Source: Solimonas aquatica (GTDB lineage: Bacteria > Pseudomonadota > Gammaproteobacteria > Nevskiales > Nevskiaceae). From it: DNA of 64,000 nucleotides. Under the pieces are notes generated by a model that saw only the letters and a program-made list of their open reading frames with translations, did no database searches and was not told where the DNA came from. The DNA lies in the NCBI RefSeq assembly GCF_900111015.1, contig NZ_FOFS01000005.1:236958-300957 (forward strand). The letters are read 5' to 3'. The position numbers and the translations under genes are program-made. Below, piece by piece: positions 40,031-49,549 of this stretch (its first letter is position 1; each line of letters starts with the position of its first letter).

Positions 40031-42523
40031 TCATCCCGCCAGCACTTGACGCGGGGCTGTGCGCAGACTGCCACGCAGGGACAGCCAGCCCAGGGCCATC
40101 ACCAGCAGCGCGCCGGCCAGCATGCCGAGCAGCCACAGCAGCGGCCGCGGACCGTAGGGGATGTCGAGCAGCTGCACGGCCAGCAGCCAGGCCAGGCTCT
40201 GCGCGGCGATCGCCGCCACCGCGCCGGCCAGCAGGCCCAGCAAGGCGTACTCCGCCATCAGGGCGGCCAGGATCTGCACGCGGCTGGCGCCCAGGGTGCG
40301 CAGCAGCGCGGTCTCGCGCTGACGCTGGCCGCGCGTGGCTTCCACAGCGGCGAGCAGCAGCGCCAGACCGGAAGCCAGCGTGAACAGCAGCACGAACTCC
40401 AGGGCGCGCAGCACCTGCGTGATCAGGCCACGCACCTGCCTGAGCGCGGCGTCGATATCCAGCACGCTGATGTTGGGGAACTGCGCCACCAGCTCGCGCA
40501 GCAGCGCGCGCCGCGCCGCCGGCAGATAGAAGCTGGCGATGTACTGGCGCGGCACCGCCTCGCCCACCGCGTCCTCCGGCGCCAGCAGGAAGAAGTTGGG
40601 CTTGAAGCTGCCCCAGTCCACCTTGCGGAAGTTGTGCACGGTGAAGGTCTGGGTCTCGCCGGAGAAATCCAGGGTGAGCGTGTCGCCCAGCTTCAGATGC
40701 AGACGCTCGATGGCGTATTCCTCGGCCGACAGCCAGGCCTGCCCGCGACCGGCCTCGCCCCACCACTGACCCTGCGTCACCACATTGTCGCTGCCGATGA
40801 CATCGGTCCAGGACAGATTGAACTCGCGGTTGATCCAGGCGCGGGTCTGCGGATCGTCGAAGGACTCCACATCCACCGGCTTGCCGTTGAGCGCCACCAG
40901 GCGTCCGCGCGCCATCGGCCAGAGCTTGACCGTGCCCAGGCCGTGGCTGGCGAAGAAGGCCTGCAGGGCCTCGCGCTGTTCGGGCTGGATGTTGATCAGG
41001 AACTGGTTGGGCGCATCGGCCGGCAGCTTGTTCCGCCAGCTGTCGAGCAGATCCTCGCGCACCACCGAAACCAGCAGCAGGGCCAGCAGGCCGATGCCCA
41101 GCCCCGTGGCCTGCGCCACCGTGGCGCCGCGCCGCCGCGCCAGATTGGCCAGGCCGAAGCGCAGCGCGAAGCCGCGCCTGCCGCCGCGGCGCAGCGGCTG
41201 CAGCGCGCGCACCAGCAGCCAGGCGAGCAGCGCCAGCACGCCCAGGGTGAGCGCTGTGCCCAGGGCCACGCGCAGGGCCAGCTGCGCATCCCCGGTGGCC
41301 AGCCACAGCAGCAGCGCGGCAGTGGCCAGGGCCAGCAGCAGGCTCAGGCGCTGCGCGCCCGGGCTTTCGGCGGCACGCTGCAGCACGCGCAGCACCGGGG
41401 TGTTGCGCGCACTCAGCAGCGGCGGCGCGGCAAAACCCAGCAGCATCAGCAAGCCCAGAGCCACCGCGCCCAGCAGCGGCTGCAGCGACACCGGCGGCAA
41501 GGCCAGTTGCAGGCTGCTCTGCAGCAGCGCCGCCAGCGCGCTCTGTCCGGCAGCGGCGAGCAGCGCGCCGCAAGCACCCGCCGCCAGGCCCAGCAGCAGC
41601 AGCTGCAGCAGCAGCGCGCGCGTGATGAACGCGCGCGAAGCGCCCAGGCATTTGAGCAGGGCGATCTCCTCGCGCTGCTTCTCGCCGTACTGGCGCGCGG
41701 CCTGCGCCACGGCAGCGGCGGCCAGCAGCATCGCGGCCAGCACCGCGAGGTCGAGCAGCTGGCCGGCGCGCTGCACCACGCCGCGCAGCTCGCGGCGCGC
41801 GTCCTGCGGCTGCGTGTAGCGCAGACCGTGCTCGGGCTGCGCCGGCACCAGGCGCGCGATGGCCTCGCGCGCGCCGGCCAGATACAGACGGTAGTCGGCG
41901 CGGCTGCCGGGACCGAGCAGGCCGCTGGCGTCCAGATCGGCGCGGTTCATCATCAGGCGCGGCGCCAGATCGGAAAAACCATTGCCGCGATCCGGCTCGT
42001 TCTCGATCACGCCGGCCACGCGCAGCTTGAGTTCACCGACGGCCACTTCGCCGCCGGCCTGCAGCTGCAGGTCCTGCCAGAGCTTGGCGTCCACATAGGC
42101 CGCACCTTGCGGCGGCCCCTTGGCGTCCTGCGCCGGCGCATAGGGCAGCGCCGCGAGCCTGAGCGTGCCGCGCAGCGGATAGTCGGCGCTCACCGCCTTG
42201 ATCGAAGCCAGGGAGGAAACCTCAGCGGCGAACACCACGCTGCTCAGCTGCAGGACCTCGGCGCTGCGCAGCTGCGCAGCTCGCGCCGATTCGCGCAGGT
42301 GCTCCGGCAAAGGCCTGTTGCTGCTGATCACCAGATCCGCGCCGAGCGCCTCGCTGCTGCCCTCGTTCAAGGCCAGGCGCACGCGTTCGGCAAACAGGCG
42401 CACCGTGCCGCTGGCGCTCACCGCGATCAGCAGTGCCAGCAGCAGGATCAGCAGCTCGCCGCTGCGCCAGCCGCGGCGCAGACGGCGCAGCGCAAAGCGC
42501 AGCGCGCTGGCCTCGCCGCTCAT
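40031..42523 (-). CDS. FtsX-like ABC transporter permease (YbbP family)
   Basis: Inner-membrane ABC permease of 830 residues with two FtsX domains, about ten transmembrane helices and large periplasmic loops, as in E. coli YbbP (about 800). Its gene overlaps the ATPase gene upstream by ATGA. Family members with YbbA act as mechanotransmission or lipid-related exporters; the substrate is unestablished. Adjacent divergent tesA is conserved in many Proteobacteria, hinting at an envelope lipid role. Confidence 0.88.
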   Translation of the reverse strand: MSGEASALRFALRRLRRGWRSGELLILLLALLIAVSASGTVRLFAERVRLALNEGSSEALGADLVISSNRPLPEHLRESARAAQLRSAEVLQLSSVVFAAEVSSLASIKAVSADYPLRGTLRLAALPYAPAQDAKGPPQGAAYVDAKLWQDLQLQAGGEVAVGELKLRVAGVIENEPDRGNGFSDLAPRLMMNRADLDASGLLGPGSRADYRLYLAGAREAIARLVPAQPEHGLRYTQPQDARRELRGVVQRAGQLLDLAVLAAMLLAAAAVAQAARQYGEKQREEIALLKCLGASRAFITRALLLQLLLLGLAAGACGALLAAAGQSALAALLQSSLQLALPPVSLQPLLGAVALGLLMLLGFAAPPLLSARNTPVLRVLQRAAESPGAQRLSLLLALATAALLLWLATGDAQLALRVALGTALTLGVLALLAWLLVRALQPLRRGGRRGFALRFGLANLARRRGATVAQATGLGIGLLALLLVSVVREDLLDSWRNKLPADAPNQFLINIQPEQREALQAFFASHGLGTVKLWPMARGRLVALNGKPVDVESFDDPQTRAWINREFNLSWTDVIGSDNVVTQGQWWGEAGRGQAWLSAEEYAIERLHLKLGDTLTLDFSGETQTFTVHNFRKVDWGSFKPNFFLLAPEDAVGEAVPRQYIASFYLPAARRALLRELVAQFPNISVLDIDAALRQVRGLITQVLRALEFVLLFTLASGLALLLAAVEATRGQRQRETALLRTLGASRVQILAALMAEYALLGLLAGAVAAIAAQSLAWLLAVQLLDIPYGPRPLLWLLGMLAGALLVMALGWLSLRGSLRTAPRQVLAG

Positions 42524-43194
42524 ATCACCCGCCCCGCGCGCAGACGCAGCTGGTGCGTGCAGCGGCCGGCGAGCTGCGCATCATGGGTGACCAGCACCAG
42601 GGTGGTGCCGCGCTGGTGGTTGAGATCGAACAGCAGCTCGCTGATGCGCGCGCCGGTTTCGGTATCGAGATTGCCGGTGGGTTCGTCGGCGAACAGGATC
42701 GCAGGCTCGCCGCAGAAGGCGCGCGCCAGGGCCACGCGCTGCTGCTCGCCGCCGGAGAGCTGCGCCGGATAGTGTTCCAGGCGCGCCGACAAACCCACGC
42801 TGTCGAGGGCCAGGCGCGCACGCGCCGGCGCATCGGCATAGCCCGCCAGCTCTGCCGGCAGCATCACGTTCTCCAGCGCCGTGAAGCCGGCCAGCAGCTG
42901 GAAGGACTGGAACACGAAACCCACGCGCCCGGCACGCAGACGCGCGCAGCCGTCCTCGTCGAGCGTGCCCAGGTCCACGCCGTCGAGCAGAACCTGTCCG
43001 CGCGTGGCGCGGTCCAAGCCGGCGAGCAGCGACAGCAGCGTGGTCTTGCCGGAGCCGCTGGCGCCGACGATGGCCAGCGATTCGCCGGCCGGCAGGCTGA
43101 GACTGACGTCGTGAAGAATCGTCAGCGTCTGCGTGCCGCTGCTAACCTCTTTGGCGAGATGCCGCGCCACCACCGCCTGACGATCCGAACTCAT
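42520..43194 (-). CDS. ABC transporter ATP-binding protein (YbbA/LolD-like)
   Basis: ATPase subunit of 224 residues for the adjacent permease. Walker A GASGSGKTT, Q-loop VFQSFQLL, signature LSGGEQQR, Walker B ILFADEP and switch histidine LVTHD are all intact. The start MSSDRQAVV at 43194 is chosen; its ATG overlaps the divergent tesA ATG by two bases. It is coupled to the permease by a 4-base overlap. Confidence 0.93.
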   Translation of the reverse strand: MSSDRQAVVARHLAKEVSSGTQTLTILHDVSLSLPAGESLAIVGASGSGKTTLLSLLAGLDRATRGQVLLDGVDLGTLDEDGCARLRAGRVGFVFQSFQLLAGFTALENVMLPAELAGYADAPARARLALDSVGLSARLEHYPAQLSGGEQQRVALARAFCGEPAILFADEPTGNLDTETGARISELLFDLNHQRGTTLVLVTHDAQLAGRCTHQLRLRAGRVI

Positions 43195-43810
43195 GCTCAA
43201 ACGTGTCCTCTGTGTGCTGGTCCTGCTCTGTACGGCGCTGCAGGCGCGCGCGGATGCGCCCACCTGGCTGGTGCTGGGCGACAGTATCTCCGCCGGCTAT
43301 GGCATCGAGGTTTCGCGCGGCTGGGTGGCGCTGCTGCAGGAACGGCTCAAAAACGCAGGCTATCCCGCGCGCATCGTCAATGCCAGCGTCAGCGGCGACA
43401 CCTCGGCCGGCGGCCTGGCGCGGCTGCCGGCCTTGCTGACGCGGCATCGTCCGCGCCTGGTGCTGATCGAGCTGGGCGGCAATGACGGCCTGCGCGGTCT
43501 GCCGGTGGCCAAGCTGCGTGACAATCTCAAACAGATGGTGCTGCTGACACGCCAGGCCGGCGCGCAGCCGGTGCTGATGCAGATGCGCATCCCGCGCAAC
43601 TACGGCCCGGCTTACAGCCAGCAGTTCGAGGACAGCTACACCCGGCTGGCGCAGGAACTGAAAGTGCCGCTGGCGCCGTTTCTGATGGACCGCTTCGCCC
43701 TGGACCCCAACGCCTTTCAGGACGATGGCATCCATCCCGCCGCCGCCATGCAGGGCCGCATGCTGGACACGGTGTGGCCGACGCTGGCGGCGCTGGCCAA
43801 GGCGAAATAA
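43193..43810 (+). CDS. tesA: arylesterase / acyl-CoA thioesterase I (TesA)
   Basis: Periplasmic SGNH hydrolase cleaving acyl esters and thioesters, 205 residues with a signal peptide ending near QARADA. Catalytic Ser31 lies in LVLGDSISAG, block III is GGNDG, and Asp178/His181 are in DDGIHP. The start is at 43193. The tesA and ATPase start codons share two bases (CATG), so each gene's ribosome site lies inside the other's coding sequence. Confidence 0.93.
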   Translation: MLKRVLCVLVLLCTALQARADAPTWLVLGDSISAGYGIEVSRGWVALLQERLKNAGYPARIVNASVSGDTSAGGLARLPALLTRHRPRLVLIELGGNDGLRGLPVAKLRDNLKQMVLLTRQAGAQPVLMQMRIPRNYGPAYSQQFEDSYTRLAQELKVPLAPFLMDRFALDPNAFQDDGIHPAAAMQGRMLDTVWPTLAALAKAK

Positions 43811-43885
43811 GCCGGGCGGTCTGCATCCGGGCGCCTCACCGGGCCGTAAAGGGGATCAGAACCTCTGCTCCTGTTTCGGTCCCGC

Positions 43886-45163
43886 ATGAAAATCGCCGTC
43901 GTCGGTGCCGGCATCGCCGGTCTCTCCGCTGCCTATCTGCTGGCACGCCGCCATCAGGTGGTGCTGTTCGAGGCGCATCTGCGTCCCGGCGGGCACAGCA
44001 ATACCGTGGAGGTGGACACCGGCGAAGGCACGCTGGCCGTGGACACCGGCTTCATCGTCTGCAACCCGGTCAACTATCCGAACTTCTACGCCCTGCTCGA
44101 TGAGCTGCGCGTCCCGCGCCAGGACACCGATATGTCCCTGGGCGTGTCGGTGGAAGACGGCCGCGTGGAATGGGCCGGCGATGAAAACCTGCTGAAGATC
44201 TTCGCCCAGCCCTCGCTGATCTTCTCGCCTGCGCATATCCGCATGCTGCTGGCGATCACGCGCTTCAATGCCGAGGTCAAGAAGCTGCTGGCGGCCGACG
44301 CCCTGCCCGAGATCACGCTCGGCGAGTTTCTGGAGCGCGGCGGCTATCCCATGAGCCTGCGCCTGCGCTATGTGGCGGCGATGGCCGGGCCGATCTGGAG
44401 CAGCTCCACCGCCGGGGTCATGGCCTTTCCCTTTCCGGCCTTCGCGCGCTTCTTCGAATCGCACGGTTTGCTCAATGTCTATCAGCGCCCGCAATGGCAG
44501 ACCGTGGTCGGCGGTTCGCAGCGCTATGTCGAAGCCTTGCTGCAGCGCTTCGAGGGTCAGGTGCGCTGTGCCACGCCCGTGCAGTCGCTGCGCCGCAGCG
44601 AGGATGGCGGCGTGCTGCTCAGCAGCCGCAATGGCGAGGAACGTTTCGACCGCGTAGTCTGTGCCACGCATTCGGATCAGGCCCTGCGCCTGCTGGCCGA
44701 TGCCGATGTGCAGGAACGCGCGCTGCTCGGCGATGTGCCCTACGCGCGCAACAAGGCCTGGCTGCATACCGATGTGAGTCTGATGCCGCGTCGCCGCGCC
44801 GTGTGGTCAAGCTGGAATGCCTTGCTGCCCGAGGATCGCCTGAGCGATGCGCCCATCGGCGTGAGCTACTGGATGAACCAGCTGCAGCGCCTGCCGGGCA
44901 AGACGCCGCTGATCGTCTCGCTCAATCCGCCGCACGATCCGGCCGAGGGCAGCGTGCTGTATCAGACCGAGTACGCGCATCCGCAGTACACCCCGGCCAC
45001 CATCGCCGCACAGGCACAGTTGCCGGCGCTGCAGAACCGGCGCGGCATCGTCTGGGCCGGCGCCTGGACCGGCTACGGTTTTCACGAAGACGGCCTGAAG
45101 TCCGGACTGCGCGCGGTGGCGGCGCTGGACCGCGACTGCCTGCCGCAGTGGGGGCGGTTGTGA
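43886..45163 (+). CDS. FAD-dependent amine-oxidase-fold oxidoreductase
   Basis: A flavoprotein of 425 residues with N-terminal VVGAGIAGLSAAYLLARR and RPGGHSNT FAD-binding motifs and a C-terminal GAWTGYGFHEDGLKSG flavin segment. Homologues stand next to DUF1365 and CFA-synthase-like genes in many Proteobacteria, as here, in clusters tied to singlet-oxygen response and to furan or cyclopropane fatty acids. By that context it probably oxidises or desaturates a membrane acyl chain; this is inference. Confidence 0.82.
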   Translation: MKIAVVGAGIAGLSAAYLLARRHQVVLFEAHLRPGGHSNTVEVDTGEGTLAVDTGFIVCNPVNYPNFYALLDELRVPRQDTDMSLGVSVEDGRVEWAGDENLLKIFAQPSLIFSPAHIRMLLAITRFNAEVKKLLAADALPEITLGEFLERGGYPMSLRLRYVAAMAGPIWSSSTAGVMAFPFPAFARFFESHGLLNVYQRPQWQTVVGGSQRYVEALLQRFEGQVRCATPVQSLRRSEDGGVLLSSRNGEERFDRVVCATHSDQALRLLADADVQERALLGDVPYARNKAWLHTDVSLMPRRRAVWSSWNALLPEDRLSDAPIGVSYWMNQLQRLPGKTPLIVSLNPPHDPAEGSVLYQTEYAHPQYTPATIAAQAQLPALQNRRGIVWAGAWTGYGFHEDGLKSGLRAVAALDRDCLPQWGRL

Positions 45164-45930
45164 ACCACGACGCCGCTGCGGACGGTTGTCTGTATGCCGC
45201 GCGCGTCATGCACCGGCGTCATGTGCCGCCGTATTACCGCTTCGTGTATCGCGTGTTTTATCTGCTGGTCGATATCGACCGGCTCGCTGCGCTGAACCAG
45301 CGCCTGCGTTTTTTCTCGCACAACCGTTTCAACCTGCTCTCGCTGCACGACGCCGATCACGGCGACGGTGGCGGCCTGCGCCCCTGGGCCGAACAGACCC
45401 TGCGCGATTACGGCCTGGTGTTTCCGCTGGGCCGCGTGCGTCTGCTGTGCTTTCCGCGCGTGCTGGGCATGGCCTTCAATCCCATCAGCCTCTGGTATTG
45501 CGAGCACGCGCAAGGCGGACTGCGCGCGGTGATCGCCGAGGTGCGCAACACCTTCGGCGAGCGGCACAGCTACGTGCTCGCATCCGGCGGCGCGGCGCTG
45601 CCGTATGGAACGATGCCGGAGAAGGACAAGTGCTTTCACGTCTCGCCCTTCTTCGATCTGCGCGGCCGCTACCGCTTCGTGCTTGCGGCGCCGGCAGCGC
45701 AGCTGCGGGTGGCGATTCACGAGACACGTGACGACGCGCCGCTGATGGACGCCACGCTGGCGGGCGAGCGGCTGACGCTGCGCGATGGCGAGATTCTGCG
45801 ACAGGTGCTGGCGATGCCGCTGCTGATGCTCAAGGTGCTGGGCGCCATCCACTGGCAGGCCTTGAAGCTGTGGCTGCGCGGTGCGCGCTTTCATCGCAAG
45901 CCGGCGCCGCCGGCGGCGAGTGCGAGCTGA
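45160..45930 (+). CDS. DUF1365 family protein
   Basis: A 256-residue protein with the DUF1365 pattern: HRRHVPPYYRFVYRVFYLLVD near the N-terminus and VLGMAFNPISLWYC in the middle, with a late MPEKDKCFHVSPF. The family has no proven activity but always travels with the flavoprotein and CFA-synthase-like genes. The GTG start at 45160 overlaps the upstream stop as GTGA; in-frame readings further upstream lie inside the flavoprotein gene. Confidence 0.85.
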   Translation: MNHDAAADGCLYAARVMHRRHVPPYYRFVYRVFYLLVDIDRLAALNQRLRFFSHNRFNLLSLHDADHGDGGGLRPWAEQTLRDYGLVFPLGRVRLLCFPRVLGMAFNPISLWYCEHAQGGLRAVIAEVRNTFGERHSYVLASGGAALPYGTMPEKDKCFHVSPFFDLRGRYRFVLAAPAAQLRVAIHETRDDAPLMDATLAGERLTLRDGEILRQVLAMPLLMLKVLGAIHWQALKLWLRGARFHRKPAPPAASAS

Positions 45931-45956
45931 TCGATCTGACAACGGGGGCGTTGACG

Positions 45957-47234
45957 ATGGCCGATGTGAAACTGCAGGACAAGGAAAACTTCGACGCGGT
46001 GCTGGCCCGCGACGGCTTTTCGCCGGAGCTGCCGGCGGCGCTGGCGCCGGGCGCGCGCACCGGGCTGTCGCTGCGTCTGATGCTGTACATGCTCAAGGGT
46101 CTGCGCATCGGCAGCCTGGACGTGCTGCTGCCCGGCGGCGAGCTGCGCCAGTTCCGTGGCAGCGAGCCCGGTCCGCACGGCGTGCTGCAGATCCGTTCCG
46201 CTGCGCTGATCCGCCATGTGCTGCGCGGCGGCGAGGTGGGCTTTGGCGAAGCCTATCTGGACGGTTGCTGGGATTCGCCCGATCTGGCCAGCCTGCTGAT
46301 GGTGCTCTACCGCAACGAGCCTCATTACAAAGGACCGTACGAGAAGAATCCGCTGGGCCGTCTGTATGGCTGGCTGCAGCACCGCCTGCGCGCCAACACC
46401 CGGCGCGGCGCGCGCGAGAACATCCGCTTCCATTACGACCTGGGCAATGACTTCTACAAGCTCTGGCTCGATGAGACCCTGGCCTATTCCTCGGCGGTGT
46501 TCGAAGCCGGGCGCAACGAGACCCTGGCCGAGGCGCAGCGCCGCAAGTTCGCGCTGATGGCGCAGCGTCTGCACCTGAAGCCCGAACACCATCTGCTGGA
46601 GATCGGTTCCGGCTGGGGCGGCTTTGCGCTCTACGCCGCGCAGCACTACGGCTGCCGCGTCACCTCCATCACGCTGTCGGAAGAACAGCTGGCCGAGGCC
46701 AGGGCGCGCGCGCAGGCGGCGGGGCTTTCCCATCAGGTGCACTTCGCACTGCGCGATTACCGCGATGTGCGTGAGCAGTACGACCGCGTGGTGTCGATCG
46801 AGATGTACGAGGCGGTGGGCGAGGCCTGGTGGCCTGCTTACTTCCAGACCCTGCAGCGCGCGCTCAAGCCTGGCGGCCTGGCCGCGATTCAGGGCATCAC
46901 CATCAGCCCGGCGATCTTCGAGGAGTATCGTCGCAAGCGCGACTTCATCCAGAAGTACATCTTCCCCGGTGGCATGCTCTGCCCGCCCGGCCACTTCCAG
47001 GATCTGGCGATGGCGGCGGGCCTCAAGCCCGAGGACCCGCGCTTCTACGGCCTGGACTACGCCGAGACGCTGGCGATCTGGCACCGCAATGTGCTGGGCG
47101 CAAAGCAGCAGGTGCTGGCGCAGTTCGACGAGCGCTTCCTGCGCATGTGGCGCTACTACCTGGCTTACTGCGAATGCGGTTTTCGCGTCGGCAGCATCGA
47201 TCTGATGCAGATCACGCTGCGGCGCGAGGCTTGA
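45957..47234 (+). CDS. cyclopropane-fatty-acyl-phospholipid synthase-like methyltransferase
   Basis: SAM-dependent enzyme acting on unsaturated acyl chains in phospholipids; 425 residues. The SAM motif LLEIGSGWGGFALYAA and conserved FHYDLGNDFYKLWLD, PAYFQTLQRALKPGG and FIQKYIFPGGMLCP are present. It may be a true cyclopropane synthase or the methyltransferase step of a furan fatty acid pathway, since it lies in the flavoprotein-DUF1365 cluster. The start at 45957 (MADVKLQDKE) follows the DUF1365 gene by 26 bases. Confidence 0.9.
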   Translation: MADVKLQDKENFDAVLARDGFSPELPAALAPGARTGLSLRLMLYMLKGLRIGSLDVLLPGGELRQFRGSEPGPHGVLQIRSAALIRHVLRGGEVGFGEAYLDGCWDSPDLASLLMVLYRNEPHYKGPYEKNPLGRLYGWLQHRLRANTRRGARENIRFHYDLGNDFYKLWLDETLAYSSAVFEAGRNETLAEAQRRKFALMAQRLHLKPEHHLLEIGSGWGGFALYAAQHYGCRVTSITLSEEQLAEARARAQAAGLSHQVHFALRDYRDVREQYDRVVSIEMYEAVGEAWWPAYFQTLQRALKPGGLAAIQGITISPAIFEEYRRKRDFIQKYIFPGGMLCPPGHFQDLAMAAGLKPEDPRFYGLDYAETLAIWHRNVLGAKQQVLAQFDERFLRMWRYYLAYCECGFRVGSIDLMQITLRREA

Positions 47235-47266
47235 GGCGCGCGGCGGTCAGAGCAAGGCAAGGCAAC

Positions 47267-47419
47267 AGAATCACGCAAAGACGCGAAGGCGCAGAACAGG
47301 CTTGCGACGCGCAAGATGACGACGGCACCGGAGTCTTCGGGTCAGGCCCGCGCAAACCGCAGCGCCCTGGATTCCCGCTTGCGCGGGCATGACAAACAGC
47401 CGCGCCTCTGCGTGATTCT
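47267..47419. repeat. intergenic segment bounded by an 11-bp inverted repeat
   Basis: AGAATCACGCA (47267-47277) and TGCGTGATTCT (47409-47419) are exact inverted copies 131 bases apart. The enclosed DNA includes an ATTCCCGC/GCGGGCAT palindrome (47371-47390) of the same family as 29955-30035. It is probably a decayed repeat insertion between the CFA-synthase-like gene and the DUF1475 gene. Confidence 0.5.
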
Positions 47420-47458
47420 TGGAAAGCTTTTCAGACCCACGCATCGGAGCCCTGCTGC

Positions 47459-47788
47459 ATGCTCAAACTCAAGCTGATCTTCACGCTGTTTCTGCTCGCC
47501 ATCCTCGCCGCCACCGGCTGGGCTTCGCTGCAGCTGCCGATCTTCGAGACGCCGCGCGAGGTGGCCACGCACCCCTGGTTCATCGCCACGCTGGTGGACA
47601 CATACCTGGGCTTTTTCACCTTCTGGCTGTGGCTGGCCTACAAGGAGCGCAGCAATCTGGCGCGGGTGATCTGGCTGCTGCTGATCTGCGCCCTGGGCAA
47701 TATCGCCATGGCCAGCTATGTGCTGATCCAGCTCTGGCGTCTGCCGGCGGATGCGCGCGTCGAGGACCTGCTGCTGCGCAGGGCCTGA
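47459..47788 (+). CDS. DUF1475 family membrane protein
   Basis: A 109-residue protein with three hydrophobic helices and the DUF1475 look: WFIATLVDTYLGFFTFWLWLAYKE, then an ALGNIAMASYVL helix. DUF1475 genes often occur in the same clusters as flavoprotein-DUF1365-CFA-synthase genes, so despite a 224-base gap it may belong to that lipid-modification module. The function is unknown. Confidence 0.75.
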   Translation: MLKLKLIFTLFLLAILAATGWASLQLPIFETPREVATHPWFIATLVDTYLGFFTFWLWLAYKERSNLARVIWLLLICALGNIAMASYVLIQLWRLPADARVEDLLLRRA

Positions 47789-47802
47789 ACGCCCGCCGCC
47801 TT

Positions 47803-48894
47803 TTAGTTCTCGCTCTGGGCCACCAGAAGCTGCAGCTGCGCCAGGCGCTGCGCGAGCTGGGCTTCGTCCGGCGCGGTGACCGTGGCATGACCGACCTTGC
47901 GCTGCGGCTTGGGGGTCTTGCCGTAGTGGTGGATGTGCACGCCGTCGATGGCGGCGAGCGCGGCCAGCGGCGGGGCATCGCCGATGAAGTTGACCATCAC
48001 GCAGGGCTCGCGCAGCGCGGTGCTGCCCAGGGGCAGGCCGGCGATGGCGCGCAGATGGTTTTCAAACTGTGAGCAGACCGCGCCTTCGATGCTCCAGTGT
48101 CCGGAGTTGTGCACGCGCGGCGCGATCTCGTTGGCCAGCAGCTGGCCGCCCGCGACGAAGAACTCAAACGCCAGCACGCCGACGTATTGCAGATGCTCCA
48201 GCACGCGGCGCACATAGTCCTCGGCCTGCGCCTGCAGCGGATCGGCGCGGCGCGGCGTGGCGGTGCGCAGGATGCCGTCGCGGTGCACGTTTTCCACCAG
48301 CGGGTAGTAGCGGATCTCGCCGCCGGCACCGCGCACCGCGATGCAGGACACCTCGCGCTCGAAAGGCACGAAGGCTTCGAGAATCAGCGGCTGGCCACCG
48401 AGCCGGGCCCAGGCCGCGTCCAGGTCTTCGGGCGCACGCAGCACCGCCTGACCCTTGCCGTCGTAACCGAGCCGGCGCGTCTTGAGCACCGCCGGCAGGC
48501 CGAGATTGCGCACCGCGAAATCCAGGGCCTCGCGCGTGGCCACCGGCATGTAGCGCGGCACCGCGATCTTGAGCTGGTCGAACAGGGTCTTTTCCGAGAG
48601 CCGGTCCTGACCCACGGTCAGGGCCACCGGCGCCGGCAGCAGCGGGATGCGCTGCGCCACGAACTCGGCGGTCTTGGCCGGCACGTTCTCGAACTCGTAG
48701 GTCGCCACGTCCACGCGCTTGCAGAACTCGGCCAGCGCGGCCTCGTCCTGATAGTCCGCGTGGATGTGGTCGCCCAGCGGCGCGGCGCAGGCCTCGGTGG
48801 CCGGGTCCAGGAACACGAAGTCGAAATCGAGGGGATAGCCGGCCAGACCCAGCATGCGTCCCAGCTGGCCGGCGCCGAGAATGCCGATTTTCAT
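47803..48894 (-). CDS. purK: 5-(carboxyamino)imidazole ribonucleotide synthase
   Basis: ATP-grasp enzyme making N5-CAIR from AIR and bicarbonate in purine synthesis. It is 363 residues: [16 protein letters not shown] at the N-terminus, ATP-grasp [12 protein letters not shown], and [17 protein letters not shown] near the C-terminus. Its ATG overlaps the purE stop, so the two steps are coupled. The start at 48894 is fixed by that overlap. Confidence 0.96.
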   Translation of the reverse strand: MKIGILGAGQLGRMLGLAGYPLDFDFVFLDPATEACAAPLGDHIHADYQDEAALAEFCKRVDVATYEFENVPAKTAEFVAQRIPLLPAPVALTVGQDRLSEKTLFDQLKIAVPRYMPVATREALDFAVRNLGLPAVLKTRRLGYDGKGQAVLRAPEDLDAAWARLGGQPLILEAFVPFEREVSCIAVRGAGGEIRYYPLVENVHRDGILRTATPRRADPLQAQAEDYVRRVLEHLQYVGVLAFEFFVAGGQLLANEIAPRVHNSGHWSIEGAVCSQFENHLRAIAGLPLGSTALREPCVMVNFIGDAPPLAALAAIDGVHIHHYGKTPKPQRKVGHATVTAPDEAQLAQRLAQLQLLVAQSEN

Positions 48895-49406
48895 GAGCTT
48901 TGCTGCAGGGGTTCGTCGTTCAGGACCTTGGCGGTCTGCTGCGCGCGAAAGGCCGCGAGGCGCTTGGCCAAGGCCTTGTCGGTGGTGGCGAGAATGGCGG
49001 CGGCGAGCAGGCCCGCATTGCTGGCGCCGGCCTTGCCGATGGCCAGGGTGGCGACCGGAATGCCGGCCGGCATCTGCACGATGGAAAGCAGCGAGTCCAG
49101 ACCATTGAGTGCCTTGGACTGCACCGGCACACCCAGCACCGGCAGCTGGGTCTTGGCCGCGCACATGCCCGGCAGATGCGCCGCACCGCCGGCGCCGGCG
49201 ATGATCACCTTGATGCCGCGTGCCTCGGCCTGCTCGGCGTATTCGAACAGCAAATCCGGCGTGCGATGCGCGGAGACCACGCGCGCCTCGTGCGGAATCT
49301 TCAAGTCGCTGAGAACCTGCACCGCGTGCGCCATCGTCTCCCAGTCGGACCGGGACCCCATGATGACGCCGACGACGGCGGTTGATTTTGGCTTGATGCT
49401 GGCCAC
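48891..49406 (-). CDS. purE: 5-(carboxyamino)imidazole ribonucleotide mutase
   Basis: Converts N5-CAIR to CAIR, the step after PurK. It is 171 residues. Class I PurE features [26 protein letters not shown] and [11 protein letters not shown] are present. It is first in a purE-purK operon, with purK overlapping by 4 bases. Confidence 0.96.
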   Translation of the reverse strand: MASIKPKSTAVVGVIMGSRSDWETMAHAVQVLSDLKIPHEARVVSAHRTPDLLFEYAEQAEARGIKVIIAGAGGAAHLPGMCAAKTQLPVLGVPVQSKALNGLDSLLSIVQMPAGIPVATLAIGKAGASNAGLLAAAILATTDKALAKRLAAFRAQQTAKVLNDEPLQQSS

Positions 49407-49480
49407 TTCCAGGCCCCTATGCCCGGCGGAAAGCGCGCGATTATGTCATGGCGCGCTCAAGCTCGCGCCCTGACTTGCGA

Positions 49481-49515
49481 TATGTGATTCCCGGTTTGTG
49501 TCAAACCATCACATA
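49481..49515. promoter_or_regulatory. intergenic stem-loop upstream of purE
   Basis: TATGTGAT (49481-49488) pairs with ATCACATA (49508-49515), and an inner GGTTTG/CAAACC extends the stem after a 4-nt bulge. It lacks a T tract on either strand, so it is not a standard terminator. It lies between the SIMPL-domain gene and purE, and could be an operator or a processed leader structure. Confidence 0.4.
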
Positions 49516-49549
49516 AGGCGGAGCTTGCGGCATTTTCAGAACTGCGCTT

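Noticed and set aside
49481..49515. CRP-binding site reading of the TGTGA-like palindrome
   Set aside because: TGTGA and TCACA are too far apart (more than 20 bases) for a standard 16-22 bp CRP site; kept only as an unnamed stem-loop.
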